Below, one piece after another: positions 14,892-23,479 of a stretch of 64,000 nucleotides of DNA. The notes under the pieces are model-generated. The model had not been told where the DNA came from. It made no database searches and worked only from the letters and a program-made list of their open reading frames with translations. A program made the translations under genes and the position numbers. Where the stretch lies: contig NZ_KQ948018.1 in assembly GCF_001513965.1 (NCBI RefSeq), positions 327,109-391,108 of the forward strand, read 5' to 3'. The number at the start of each line of letters is the position of its first letter. Within the stretch, counting starts at the first letter, position 1. The stretch comes from Streptomyces cellostaticus. GTDB taxonomy: Bacteria; Actinomycetota; Actinomycetes; Streptomycetales; Streptomycetaceae.

Positions 14892-15786
14892 ACCCTCTGA
14901 GCACCGCCGCCTTGGTCATCGCGAACTCCTCTTCCGTGAGCACCCCCTCCCGGTGCAGCTCGCCCAGCTCCCGCAGCCGGCGCAGCAGTACGTCGTGGTG
15001 GTCCGCCCGGTGGTGGTCCGCCTGCGCCGGTACGGCGGCCGACGGCCGGTCCCGGAGCGTGGACGCGTCGGCGGTGCGGGCGGAGGGATGCGGCAGCCGG
15101 GCGGTGACGGCCGCCGCGACCAGCGCGGTCAGCAGATCGCGCCGGACGCTGCCCCACAGGTCGAGCGTGTAGGGGTCCCGCTCGGGCGGCAGCTTGGAGA
15201 ACACGGTCTCCCGGGTCACGAACCGCAGGAAGCCGTCCTCGTGGCCGGAGTTGGGCAGCCACTCGACCTGGATCAGGTCGCCGAGGCCGATGATCCGCGG
15301 GCCGGTCGCGCGCTTGACCCGGTCGGAGGTGTCGGCCCAGTCGATGCGCACCTGGGCGCCGTCGAAGGAGACCGTGCCGTCGGAGGACCGCACCGAGACC
15401 GGCACCGGCGGCCCCGGCAGCAGATAGGCCGCAGTCGGCTCCTTGGGGACCTCGTCGAGCAGCAGCGCGTGCCGGATCTCCTCGGCGACGTACTCGGCGA
15501 CCCCGGACCGGTCCGCGTCCACGGTCAGCCGGTAGGGATCGGCCGCGTCCGGCAGCCGCCCGCCCGTGGCCTGCAGCAGCGGGTCGGCGCCCTCGCGCAG
15601 CCGCATGCGCAGCCGGCCGTGCCTGCGCTCGGGTTCGTAGACGACACCCGAGACCGCTGCGAGGGGTACCGAGACCTCTCCGTACGTCTGCCGGAACAGC
15701 GGTACCGAGCGGTGGAGCCCGGGGGTGATCCGGATCGTGCTGCCGTCGAACGCCCAGGTGCCGTCCCGCTGGATGATCTCGGCCAT
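14884..15786 (-). CDS. DUF4429 domain protein with C-terminal SHOCT motif
   Basis: A 300-residue protein with two DUF4429 units (about 5-95 and 130-215), each a beta-rich module containing phrases such as GTWAFDGSTIRI and GTVSFDGAQVRI. The C-terminus is a short SHOCT motif, LRELGELHREGVLTEEEFAM, often found on oligomerising or membrane-associated proteins. There are no membrane helices. Function is unknown. The start ATG at 15786 is the only good option and lies divergent from the membrane protein gene at 15977. Confidence 0.8.
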   Translation of the reverse strand: MAEIIQRDGTWAFDGSTIRITPGLHRSVPLFRQTYGEVSVPLAAVSGVVYEPERRHGRLRMRLREGADPLLQATGGRLPDAADPYRLTVDADRSGVAEYVAEEIRHALLLDEVPKEPTAAYLLPGPPVPVSVRSSDGTVSFDGAQVRIDWADTSDRVKRATGPRIIGLGDLIQVEWLPNSGHEDGFLRFVTRETVFSKLPPERDPYTLDLWGSVRRDLLTALVAAAVTARLPHPSARTADASTLRDRPSAAVPAQADHHRADHHDVLLRRLRELGELHREGVLTEEEFAMTKAAVLRGFS

Positions 15787-15976
15787 ACGGAGATTCTCGC
15801 AGCCGGGTCAACACACAGGCCCGAACTTCACCCGCCGTGACCCGGCCCGGCGGACCCGGACGGCTCTGCGTACGGCACAATTCGCTGTCGTCGCAGGGGA
15901 GTTGCACGGCAGCGGGACGGCTCGACGACCGAGCCGCCGGCCGTGTCTCGGGTCGTGGGGAAGGCGGGCGTCGGGC

Positions 15977-17263
15977 GTGGCGGTGCAGGAGGCGAGGCAG
16001 GGCACGGCAACGGGTGCCGACGGGGCGCACGCAGGCGGTTGCACGTGTGGGGACTGTCCGCACGGGGCCCGCGAGGGGCACCGGCGGGCCGTCGCCGCGT
16101 TCCTGCGCGCACGCGACGAGTTCGCGGCCGGGCTGGGCCTGCCGACGGCCGTGGCGCACTCCGCCTCCGCCTCCCGCCAGTGGGTCTCCGAGGAGCTGAC
16201 CCAGCAGGCGGAGGAGGTCGCCGAACGCGGCCGTGCGGAGGGCGAGGCGTGGCTCGCCCGCCTGTGGCGGCGCACCGTGTACGTGGTGTGGGGCACGGTC
16301 GTCGTCCTGCTGCTCACCGAGTCGCTCACCGCGATCGGCGCGGGCTGGACCAGCGCCCGCACCGCCGCACTGCTCGCCGCGCTCGTCGTCGCGGGCGCGC
16401 TGAGCGCCGCCTCCTGGTTCCACCGGGCGCGCGGCGGGGTGCTGGCGCCGGTGATCGGCGAGGACAACCGGATGTCCACCTCCCGCACGGTGGCGGCCGG
16501 TTGGGTGCTGGTCGTCGTCTATGCCGTCCTGCTGCTGGCAGGCCGCCTGGCCGCCGCCTCCGAGCATGCCGAGCGCGACGCACTGATCTCCGGTCTCGGC
16601 CTCGCGCGCGCGGCCGGCGTGGTGACCGTCCTGGCCGTGGTGTGCGGTATCGCCGTGCTGGTCCGCCGGGTGGTCGGCCTGCGCATCCGCACCCAGCGGC
16701 TGCAGAAGGTGCCCGCCCACCGTCCGCGCGCCGCCGACCTGCTGACCGACGACGCCGGCCGGGGTGCCTTCGCCGACCTCCAGTACGTCGTCATCAGCGC
16801 CGTCGCCCTGCTGTTCGTCGCCGTACGGCTGGCCCGCCGCCCCGACCGGCTGCCCGACCTGCCCTGGGGGCTCGCGGTCGTGGTGCTGATCTCGGCCGCG
16901 ACCTACCTGGCCGGCAAGTACGCCGAGGGCGGCCGTCCGGTGATCCTCTCCGTCGTCCGCGCCCGTGAGCCCGGCGACCTGGACGGCCCGATCCGCACCG
17001 GCGACGACATCGAGATCCGGGGCACCGGCTTCGTGCCGCCCGGGGCCCAGAGCGCCGACCGCCTCTCCCGCACGGTCGTCCGCATCGGCGCGGTCGACGT
17101 CCACGTGCCGCTGGTCCCCGTCACCGGCGGCTTCCGCAACCCGACGGACACCGTCCTGACCGTGCCGGTACCGGCCGAGGTGGAGCCCGGGGCGGTGGAG
17201 GTACAGGTCGTCACCGCGGCCGGGGTGGCGACCAACCGGTGCATCGTCGAAGTGACGGAGTGA
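15977..17263 (+). CDS. Polytopic membrane protein with C-terminal IPT/TIG-like domain
   Basis: About 428 residues, not recognised as a named family. The N-terminus has a CTCGDC motif near residue 22, which could bind metal or be redox-active. A soluble segment follows, then six hydrophobic helices between about residues 95 and 320. The last 110 residues look like a beta-sandwich of the IPT/TIG type (GDDIEIRGTGFVPPGA, TDTVLTVPVPAEVEPGAVEV). The start is uncertain: GTG at 15977 or 15983, with GGGGAAGG about 12 bases before the first. A 16-bp sequence including its stop codon is duplicated directly downstream. Confidence 0.65.
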   Translation: MAVQEARQGTATGADGAHAGGCTCGDCPHGAREGHRRAVAAFLRARDEFAAGLGLPTAVAHSASASRQWVSEELTQQAEEVAERGRAEGEAWLARLWRRTVYVVWGTVVVLLLTESLTAIGAGWTSARTAALLAALVVAGALSAASWFHRARGGVLAPVIGEDNRMSTSRTVAAGWVLVVVYAVLLLAGRLAAASEHAERDALISGLGLARAAGVVTVLAVVCGIAVLVRRVVGLRIRTQRLQKVPAHRPRAADLLTDDAGRGAFADLQYVVISAVALLFVAVRLARRPDRLPDLPWGLAVVVLISAATYLAGKYAEGGRPVILSVVRAREPGDLDGPIRTGDDIEIRGTGFVPPGAQSADRLSRTVVRIGAVDVHVPLVPVTGGFRNPTDTVLTVPVPAEVEPGAVEVQVVTAAGVATNRCIVEVTE

Positions 17264-17281
17264 GCCGAAGTGACGGAGTGA
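17248..17281 (+). repeat. 16-bp direct repeat spanning a stop codon
   Basis: CGAAGTGACGGAGTGA occurs at 17248-17263, where its TGA is the stop of the membrane protein gene, and again at 17266-17281. This is probably a slippage duplication. The rest of the gap to 17480 has CCGG-rich short repeats but no gene. Confidence 0.7.
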
Positions 17282-17479
17282 ACGGAGCGAGAGGAGAGAA
17301 CCGGTGAGTGACGGCCACCCCGTCCGGCCGATCCGCGCCCCCATCTGACCCGGCCGCCCCGCTCGTACGAAGAACCGGAAATCCGGAAAGATATCCGGCA
17401 GAGGGTTGAACGGTCCCCCGCCGTCATACGTATCGTCATGGAGGGGGCTGGCACGGTGGGCGAGAGGCGGGCTTGAGCG

Positions 17480-18010
17480 ATGACTCACGGCATTCGGACG
17501 GACACGCACACCTCCCATCTGAGTGGCCGTAGCGACTGGCGGGACACCGCCACCCGCTACTCCCTCCTTCCGCTCCGCATCTTTCTCGGCGTCACCTTCA
17601 TCTACGCCGGCCTGGACAAGCTCACCGACAGCGCCTTCATGAAGTCCGGCGGCGCCGGCTCGATCGGCGACACGATGCGCGCGGCCCGCGACTCCTCCGC
17701 CATTCCGGCCCTGATCGACCTGGCCCTGAAGAACCCGGTCGGCTTCGGCTACGCCATCGCCCTCGGCGAGCTGGCCGTCGGCATCGGCACCCTGCTCGGC
17801 CTGTTCGGCCGCCTGGCCGCCCTCGGCGGCGCACTGATCTCGCTCAGCCTCTGGCTGACCGTGAGCTGGGCCTCCACGCCCTACTACTACGGCAACGACC
17901 TCGCCTATCTGATGGCCTGGCTGCCCCTCGTCCTCGCCGGCGCCCCGTACCTCTCCGTGGATGCGGTCCTGCGCGCGCGGCGACGACAGCGCAGCGGCGG
18001 CTACCGCTAG
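17480..18010 (+). CDS. DoxX-family membrane protein
   Basis: A 176-residue four-helix membrane protein of the DoxX family. The hallmark first helix reads LRIFLGVTFIYAGLDKL (about residues 32-48), followed by GELAVGIGTLLGLFGRLAAL and LMAWLPLVLAGAPYLSVD. DoxX relatives are linked to thiol-redox and quinone-dependent processes, but there is no clear partner gene here. The ATG at 17480 follows GAGAGGCGGGC with moderate ribosome-binding potential. Its end overlaps the convergent small membrane protein gene by 4 bp. Confidence 0.82.
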   Translation: MTHGIRTDTHTSHLSGRSDWRDTATRYSLLPLRIFLGVTFIYAGLDKLTDSAFMKSGGAGSIGDTMRAARDSSAIPALIDLALKNPVGFGYAIALGELAVGIGTLLGLFGRLAALGGALISLSLWLTVSWASTPYYYGNDLAYLMAWLPLVLAGAPYLSVDAVLRARRRQRSGGYR

Positions 18011-18237
18011 CCGTCCAGGGTGCTGCGCCCCAGCCGCTTTTTGCCGCTCCGTCTGCGTATGCCCCGCGTCACGGTCGCGGTGGCACCCGCCAGGCAGAGC
18101 CCGCCCACCACGAGCGGGACGATCACGAACCACGGGGTGTCCCAGAGGCCCGCCGCATCACCGGCGTAGACGGTGCCGGCGGCGGCGAAGACGAGGCCGG
18201 CGACCAGCCTTCCGGGCTGGAACTCATGACGCAGCAC
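18007..18237 (-). CDS. Small two-helix membrane protein
   Basis: A 76-residue protein with two hydrophobic segments (RLVAGLVFAAAGTVYA and WFVIVPLVVGGLCLAGATAT) and a basic C-terminal tail (RGIRRRSGKKR). Its start overlaps the end of the PspC-domain gene by 14 bp, so the two are translationally coupled and probably act together in the membrane. Function is unknown; small partners of PspC proteins are common in Streptomyces. Confidence 0.72.
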   Translation of the reverse strand: MLRHEFQPGRLVAGLVFAAAGTVYAGDAAGLWDTPWFVIVPLVVGGLCLAGATATVTRGIRRRSGKKRLGRSTLDG

Positions 18238-19720
18238 GGCTGACCTCCACCTGTCCGACGCCCACCCGGAGACCGATCTCCAGCCTGCCGGTGTCCTTGC
18301 CGCCCTTGACCGGCGACAGCGTCACGCTCTGGTGCCTGCCCGGCTTCACGTCCACGTCCTTCCTGTTGTCGCCGGGCAACTGGATGTCGCCCATCCCCAC
18401 GTCGATACTCATCTGCACCGTCGCGTCCGTCGGCACGATCACCTTCAGCTGCCCCGCACCCACCTCGGCGTGTGTGGTCACCGTCTGTCCACCGGCGAGC
18501 TGCACGCGGGTCAGGTCCAGGGTGCCGACGCCGGAACCGAGGTCGTACGCGGGCTGCACGTCCGCCATCGCGGCCGGCTGCCAGGACGCCCGCTTCCAGT
18601 GGGTCGTGATGTCCTTGGGCAGGGCCGTCGCTCCCGCGAGCAGCGCCGCCGTGACGATCGCCAGGAACACCATCCTGGCTCCCGTCCGCCCCAGGAACGC
18701 GCTGAGCGCGATGCCCAGGCCGAGGACCGCGAGCGCTGAGGCCAGGCCGGCCTGCAGGCTGGTGCCCAGCGGGTGGGTCTCCCAGGTCAGCCCGGCGCCC
18801 AGGCCCCCGGCCAGCAGGGCGAGCAGGAACACCCAGCCGCCGATCCAGCGCGGGCCGCGGGGTATGGGGGGCTCGGTGCGCGAGGGACGCAGAGAGCTGC
18901 TGTGCGTCCAGGGGGTGGCGACACCGACGTCGACGGCCGAGACGAGGTCCCGGTTGCGGGCGTCGCCGGGGCCCCACAGATAGCCGGTGCCCCCGACGTG
19001 GGTGCCGTCCTTGACGATCGGGTCCCGCCACCACGAGGGGTAGTAGGTGGCGACCGGCGGCGCCTGTGCCTCCGGCGGGGCATCGGCGGCGGCCTGCGCG
19101 GCGAGCGGGTCCGGGCCGTGGGCGCCGCGGCGCCGCGACCAGTACCCGGAGCCGGCCAGCAACAGGGAGAGCACCACGGCGAAGGTCAGCACCCCGCCGT
19201 TCTTCAGCATGGTCAGGAAGATCCCGCAGCCGACCAGGGCGAACATCACGGCCGCCAGGGCGTGGCCGTCGACCCGGCCGGTCAGCAGCTTGCGGACCTC
19301 GTTCTCCTCTTCCTCCTCGTACGGCACGAGGAGCCAGGCGAACCCGTAGAAGAGGAGTCCGATGCCGCCGGTCGCGGCCAGCACGGCCAGGGTGATCCGG
19401 AAGATCACCGGGTCCATCTCGGTCTGCCGCCCGAGCCCGGCACACACCCCGGCGATCATCTTGTGCCGGCGGTCGCGCCGGAAGCGGTGGGGGGCCTCGG
19501 CGGTGTTCTCTTGCTCTGTCTTCCCCGTCTTCCCCGTCTTCTCTTCTGTCTTCTCTGTACCGGCTGTACCGGCGCCGGCGGTTCCCGTCGCTCCCGTCGG
19601 CTCCGTCCTGCCTGTATTTCCCGTCGCGGCGGGCGCGGCATCCGTCGGTCCGGTGCCCGGGGCCGGGCGCGGGCCGGGGCCGGGTCCCGGACCCGTCGCG
19701 GCGTGCTCGTGATCCGTCAT
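18224..19720 (-). CDS. PspC-domain membrane protein with LiaF-like C-terminus
   Basis: A 498-residue protein. An 80-residue Gly/Thr/Glu-rich cytoplasmic tail is followed by a PspC domain (residues about 85-145: HKMIAGVCAGLGRQTEMDP, LLFYGFAWLLVPYEEEEE). Several further membrane helices follow. A beta-rich C-terminal domain of about 100 residues (VGTLDLTRVQLAGGQ, VQMSIDVGMGDIQLPGDN) resembles the LiaF/DUF2154 C-terminal domain. PspC and LiaF relatives respond to envelope stress. It is divergent, 186 bp away, from a PspC-fused histidine kinase, and is the likely input or target of that system. Confidence 0.82.
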   Translation of the reverse strand: MTDHEHAATGPGPGPGPRPAPGTGPTDAAPAATGNTGRTEPTGATGTAGAGTAGTEKTEEKTGKTGKTEQENTAEAPHRFRRDRRHKMIAGVCAGLGRQTEMDPVIFRITLAVLAATGGIGLLFYGFAWLLVPYEEEEENEVRKLLTGRVDGHALAAVMFALVGCGIFLTMLKNGGVLTFAVVLSLLLAGSGYWSRRRGAHGPDPLAAQAAADAPPEAQAPPVATYYPSWWRDPIVKDGTHVGGTGYLWGPGDARNRDLVSAVDVGVATPWTHSSSLRPSRTEPPIPRGPRWIGGWVFLLALLAGGLGAGLTWETHPLGTSLQAGLASALAVLGLGIALSAFLGRTGARMVFLAIVTAALLAGATALPKDITTHWKRASWQPAAMADVQPAYDLGSGVGTLDLTRVQLAGGQTVTTHAEVGAGQLKVIVPTDATVQMSIDVGMGDIQLPGDNRKDVDVKPGRHQSVTLSPVKGGKDTGRLEIGLRVGVGQVEVSRAAS

Positions 19721-19906
19721 GCGTCCATGGTGACGGCCCGGTGGCCTCGACGGCAGTCGGGATGACCCTGGGCGAACCCTGAGATCTTCCCTGAGGCGGG
19801 GCCGGGAGGCGTTCGAGCCCTGGCCGACGGCCGTTTGCGGACAGGCGATCGGGCAGGTGAGGGGAGAGACGAGGGAAGATCAGGGGAGTCTCGGGGGTGG
19901 ACCCTG

Positions 19907-21235
19907 ATGCCCCGTACCCGCGGCCATGTGACCATCGATGGCATGCCGGAAGCCGCATCACTGCCACTCGACGACCCGCAGCCGCCCCGCAAGCTCTACC
20001 GCAGCAGCGACGGCCGCTGGCTCGGTGGAGTGGCGCGGGGGCTCGCCGGGCACCTCGGGCTGCCTGTGATCTGGGTCCGGCTCGCCTTCGTCGGCCTGTT
20101 CATGGCCAACGGACTCGGAGCGCTGCTGTACGCCGCGTTCTGGTTCTTCGTCCCGCTCGGCGTCGGCGGCGTCGGCGACCACAAGCCGCCGTCGCTGGTC
20201 GGCACCGAGACCTCACCGGAAGGCCGCCGCAGACTGGTGGCCCGCAAGCCGGACAAGGGCCAGATCGTCGCCCTGCTCCTCATGGTCATCGTGTCCATGG
20301 TCTTCGTGGGCAGCGTCAACCTGACCAGCGCGGCGAAGGCGTACCTGCTGCCCGCCGTCCTGGTTGCGGCTGGTGTCGCCCTCGTCTGGCGCCAGGCGGA
20401 CAACGCCCGCCGGGCCCGCTGGGTGGAGGTCGGCAGCCGGCGGCGCACGCTCAGCCTGCTGCGGGCGGGCGTCGGCGTCCTGCTGGTCACGGCCGGTGTT
20501 TCGGCCATCTTCGTCATGCAGGGCTCGGCCGCTCACCTCGGCGCGGTCCTCCAGGCCGCGCTCGCCGTCCTCGTCGGCATCACGCTGCTGGCCGGCCCCT
20601 ACCTGGTCCGGATGACCCAGGACCTGTCCGAGGAGCGCCTGATGCGCATCCGCGCCCAGGAGCGCGCCGAGGTCGCCGCCCATGTCCACGACTCCGTGCT
20701 GCACACCCTCACCCTGATCCAGCGCAACGCCGACAACGCGAACGAGGTGCGCCGCCTGGCCCGCGCCCAGGAGCGCGACCTGCGTACCTGGCTGTACAAG
20801 CCCGAGGGCACCGGCAAGGACGAGGCCGACGAGCCGGACACGGTCGCCGAGGCGGTGCGGCGCAACGCCGCGGAGGTCGAGGACAAGCACGGTGTGCCCA
20901 TCGAGGTGGTCGTGGTCGGCGACTGCCCGCTCGACGAGCGGACCGCTGCGCAGATGCAGGCCGCGCGCGAGGCGATGGTGAACGCCGCCAAGTACGGTGG
21001 CGAGGGCGGTGCCGTGCAGGTCTATGCCGAAGTCGAGGGAAAGACGGTCTTCGTGTCCGTCCGCGACCGCGGCCCGGGCTTCGACCTCGACTCGATACCC
21101 GACGACCGCATGGGCGTTAGAGAATCGATCATCGGCCGTATGGAACGCCACGGCGGTACGGCCCGACTGCGGACGGTGCCGGGCGGTGGCACGGAGGTCG
21201 AGCTGGAGATGGAGAGGGCGGAGAAGACGTCATGA
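19907..21235 (+). CDS. Sensor histidine kinase with N-terminal PspC domain
   Basis: About 442 residues. The N-terminal PspC domain (LYRSSDGRWLGGVARGLAGH, WVRLAFVGLFMANG, AAFWFFVPLG) is followed by three or four more membrane helices (about 115-235). The HisKA_3-like dimerisation region has the likely phosphoacceptor histidine in AAHVHDSVLHTLTLIQ (near 262). The HATPase domain has AREAMVNAAKYGG (N box), VRDRGPGFDLDSIPDDRMG (G1) and RLRTVPGGGTEVELEM. It overlaps the response regulator by 4 bp (ATGA), so they form one unit. Start alternatives are ATG 19907 (GGGGTGGA upstream, chosen) or ATG 19943. PspC as the sensor input points to membrane stress. Confidence 0.88.
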   Translation: MPRTRGHVTIDGMPEAASLPLDDPQPPRKLYRSSDGRWLGGVARGLAGHLGLPVIWVRLAFVGLFMANGLGALLYAAFWFFVPLGVGGVGDHKPPSLVGTETSPEGRRRLVARKPDKGQIVALLLMVIVSMVFVGSVNLTSAAKAYLLPAVLVAAGVALVWRQADNARRARWVEVGSRRRTLSLLRAGVGVLLVTAGVSAIFVMQGSAAHLGAVLQAALAVLVGITLLAGPYLVRMTQDLSEERLMRIRAQERAEVAAHVHDSVLHTLTLIQRNADNANEVRRLARAQERDLRTWLYKPEGTGKDEADEPDTVAEAVRRNAAEVEDKHGVPIEVVVVGDCPLDERTAAQMQAAREAMVNAAKYGGEGGAVQVYAEVEGKTVFVSVRDRGPGFDLDSIPDDRMGVRESIIGRMERHGGTARLRTVPGGGTEVELEMERAEKTS

Positions 21236-21978
21236 GCGACGCGATCGAGGCGAACGGTACGGCGGGAGCGGTGGAGGCGGCCGGGTCCGGACCTGCCGCC
21301 AGTAGCGGCCCGGGCGGGCGCCATGTGCGGGTGGTGCTCGTCGACGACCACCGTATGTTCCGCACGGGAGTCCAGGCCGAGATCGGGCAGACCGCCCAGA
21401 CCGGCGTCGAGGTGGTCGGCGAGGCCGCGGACGTCGACCAGGCGGTCACGGTCATCACCGCGACCCGGCCCGAGGTGGTCCTCCTCGACGTGCACCTGCC
21501 GGGTGGCGGCGGGGGCGAAGTGCTGCGCCGGTGCGCGGCGTTGATGGCGGACGCCGAGCGGCCCGTCCGCTTCCTCGCGCTGTCCGTTTCGGACGCCGCG
21601 GAGGACGTGATCGGCGTGATCCGCGGCGGCGCCCGCGGCTATGTCACCAAGACCATCACCGGCACCGACCTGGTCGACTCGATCTTCCGCGTCCAGGAGG
21701 GCGACGCCGTCTTCTCGCCGCGCCTGGCCGGGTTCGTCCTGGACGCCTTCGCATCCACCGACGCCCCACCGGTCGACGAGGACCTGGACCGCCTCACCCA
21801 GCGGGAGCGCGAGGTGCTGCGGCTCATCGCCCGCGGCTACGCCTACAAGGAGATCGCCAAGCAGCTGTTCATCTCGGTGAAGACGGTCGAGTCCCATGTC
21901 TCGGCGGTCCTGCGCAAGCTCCAGCTCTCCAACCGCCATGAGCTGACGCGCTGGGCGACGGCCCGCCGCCTGGTCTGA
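21232..21978 (+). CDS. NarL/FixJ-type response regulator
   Basis: A 248-residue response regulator. The N-terminal 30 residues are an Ala/Gly extension; the receiver domain then has VLVDDHRMF with acidic residues and the phosphoacceptor D86 in VVLLDVHLPGG, with KT at YVTKTITG. The LuxR-type helix-turn-helix is at the C-terminus (LTQREREVLRLIARGYAYKE, KTVESHVSAVLRKL). It is translationally coupled to the PspC-histidine kinase, its cognate partner. A likely target is the divergent PspC/LiaF-like gene at 19720, which is inference. Confidence 0.92.
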   Translation: MSDAIEANGTAGAVEAAGSGPAASSGPGGRHVRVVLVDDHRMFRTGVQAEIGQTAQTGVEVVGEAADVDQAVTVITATRPEVVLLDVHLPGGGGGEVLRRCAALMADAERPVRFLALSVSDAAEDVIGVIRGGARGYVTKTITGTDLVDSIFRVQEGDAVFSPRLAGFVLDAFASTDAPPVDEDLDRLTQREREVLRLIARGYAYKEIAKQLFISVKTVESHVSAVLRKLQLSNRHELTRWATARRLV

Positions 21979-21997
21979 TCCGACTCCGACGGCGCCC

Positions 21998-23062
21998 TCA
22001 CGCCACCCGGGTGGCTCCCGCGAACGGCATCAGGCCGATGGGGGCCAGACGGACCGGCGCCGACGGGTTCGGGGCGTGGATCATCTGGCCGCCGCCGATG
22101 TAGATGCCGACGTGGCTGATGCCGGAGTAGAAGAACACCAGGTCGCCGGGCTGGAGTTCTGCGCGGGAAACGCGTCGGCCCGCGTTGATCTGGGCATAGG
22201 TGGTGCGCGGCAGGGAGATGCCGGCGGAGCGGTAGGCCGCCTGCGCAAGGCCCGAGCAGTCGAAGGCGTCAGGGCCGGTCGCGCCCCATACGTAGGGGCT
22301 GCCGAGCTTCTGGTAGGCGTAGGCGACGGCAGCCGCCGCCCGGGCGTTGGGGGCGGTGGTGGACCCGGGCTGCTCCAGGTCCGCCCGGGGGGCCGAGGCC
22401 GACCGCGAGGCGTGGCCCGGTGCTGTTCCGTCGGCGGTGACCTGCGCCCGCTCCGGCGGAGTGAGCCGTGCCAGCAGCCTGCGTGCCTCCGTCAGCTTCC
22501 CGGTGATGGTCTGCTTCTGTCGCTTCAGCTCCGCCTGCCGCGACCGCAGCGACGTCAGCTCGAGGCGGGCGGCGCCGCGCAACTGCTCGATCTCCCGAAG
22601 CTGTTCGCGTACCCGCGCCACCGCCCCGGCCTGCCGCTCGCCGGCCCGCTCCGCGAACGCGGCCCCGTCCAGGTAGCGGTCCGGATCGCTGGACAGCGCG
22701 AGCTGCCAGGCGGGGTCGATACCGCCCTGGCGGTACTGCGCCGCCGCGAACGAACCCAGCGCGTTCCGGGCCGTGTTGAGCTTGTCCTGCTTGCGGGCGG
22801 TCTCGTCCCGCAGCGAGTTCAGCCGCCGCTGGGCCGTATCCGCCTTCTCCTTCGCGCCGTTGTACTTCTCGGTGGCGGCCTCCGCCTCCTGGTACAGCTT
22901 GTCCACCTTGGTCTTCACCTGGGCCGGCGTCAGCTCCGGCTCGGCGTGTCCCGTCCCGTCGAAGGCCGTCGCGCCGGCCACGCCCGCCAGGGCGAGGGTG
23001 GCGGCCGTGCGGGCGGAGTTGCCGCTGAGCGAGCGCTGTCGGGGCTTGCGGTGCGCTGCCAC
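21998..23062 (-). CDS. Secreted NlpC/P60 (C40) cell-wall peptidase
   Basis: About 354 residues. It has a basic start AAHRKPRQR, a hydrophobic signal segment (TAATLALAGVAGATAF), a long coiled coil (about 45-215) that probably positions the enzyme in the wall, and a C-terminal NlpC/P60 domain. The catalytic Cys is C269 in FDCSGLAQ; the histidines are in SHVGIY and MIHAPNP. It cleaves peptide stems of peptidoglycan. I chose the GTG at 23062 because the paralogue at 26012 begins the same way (MASHRK); a GTG nearer to the GGAAGGAC site, four codons earlier, is the alternative. A structured leader precedes it (23113-23221). Confidence 0.9.
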   Translation of the reverse strand: MAAHRKPRQRSLSGNSARTAATLALAGVAGATAFDGTGHAEPELTPAQVKTKVDKLYQEAEAATEKYNGAKEKADTAQRRLNSLRDETARKQDKLNTARNALGSFAAAQYRQGGIDPAWQLALSSDPDRYLDGAAFAERAGERQAGAVARVREQLREIEQLRGAARLELTSLRSRQAELKRQKQTITGKLTEARRLLARLTPPERAQVTADGTAPGHASRSASAPRADLEQPGSTTAPNARAAAAVAYAYQKLGSPYVWGATGPDAFDCSGLAQAAYRSAGISLPRTTYAQINAGRRVSRAELQPGDLVFFYSGISHVGIYIGGGQMIHAPNPSAPVRLAPIGLMPFAGATRVA

Positions 23063-23112
23063 CTGGACCGTCACGTCCTTCCGTAGGACTTCTGCGACCG
23101 AGTGGTCGGTGC

Positions 23113-23221
23113 ATCCGGCGGCGGCCCGCACAGGGGGAGTGGGCCGCCGCCGGACCTTTCTCGGCGGTGGTGGCCGACTGCCGCCCCTGGCCCGGGCGGC
23201 GTTGGGGAGCCGGTCACCCGG
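23113..23221 (-). ncRNA. Structured leader, candidate NLPC-P60 RNA motif
   Basis: The leader of the C40 peptidase can fold into nested helices: GGTG/CACC, CCG/CGG and GCCGCC/GGCGGC around 23161-23220, with an unpaired CUCCCCAAC segment. A perfect 14-bp hairpin TCCGGCGGCGGCCC / GGGCCGCCGCCGGA follows at 23114-23154. I recall a computationally found Streptomyces RNA motif named NLPC-P60 upstream of such genes. Position and gene context agree, but I cannot align it. It lacks the ydaO signature seen at 26036. Confidence 0.4.
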
Positions 23222-23227
23222 AGGAGG

Positions 23228-23257
23228 ACGCTAGGCCTGGCGGTGACGGATGGGTAA
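23228..23257 (-). promoter_or_regulatory. Promoter of C40 peptidase gene (21998)
   Basis: Read leftward: TTACCC (23252-23257), an 18-bp spacer and TAGCGT (23228-23233). Transcription would start near 23221, giving a leader of about 160 nt. Confidence 0.45.
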
Positions 23258-23465
23258 CGCACTGTACGGAACTGGCTGTGACGGATCGGGCCGTGACGCC
23301 ATGTGACCGCATCGCGAGGCTGGTGTCGTCGTCTTCACGCAGCGTAGTGACCGATGTGCGGAATGCGGGACCCAGGGGAGCCGCGGGGTGCTATGGGGCG
23401 CATATATGCACGTTCCATCCATGCCGTGGGTGGGCCCGGTGACCGGAGCCCCCGGAGCCCCTCAT

Positions 23466-23471
23466 TAGGCT
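23466..23471 (+). promoter_or_regulatory. -10 element (TAGGCT) of small membrane gene
   Basis: TAGGCT ends 8 bases before the ATG at 23480, and no Shine-Dalgarno is present, suggesting a leaderless mRNA. Confidence 0.4.
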
Positions 23472-23479
23472 CCGGGCTC

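Noticed and set aside
14837..18133. A 1098-codon minus-strand open frame
   Set aside because: It spans four real genes in other frames and its product has no coherent domain.
23221..23233. ydaO riboswitch upstream of the first NlpC/P60 gene
   Set aside because: The conserved CGAACCCGNCAGCTAAC block, plainly visible at 26036-26183, is absent here.
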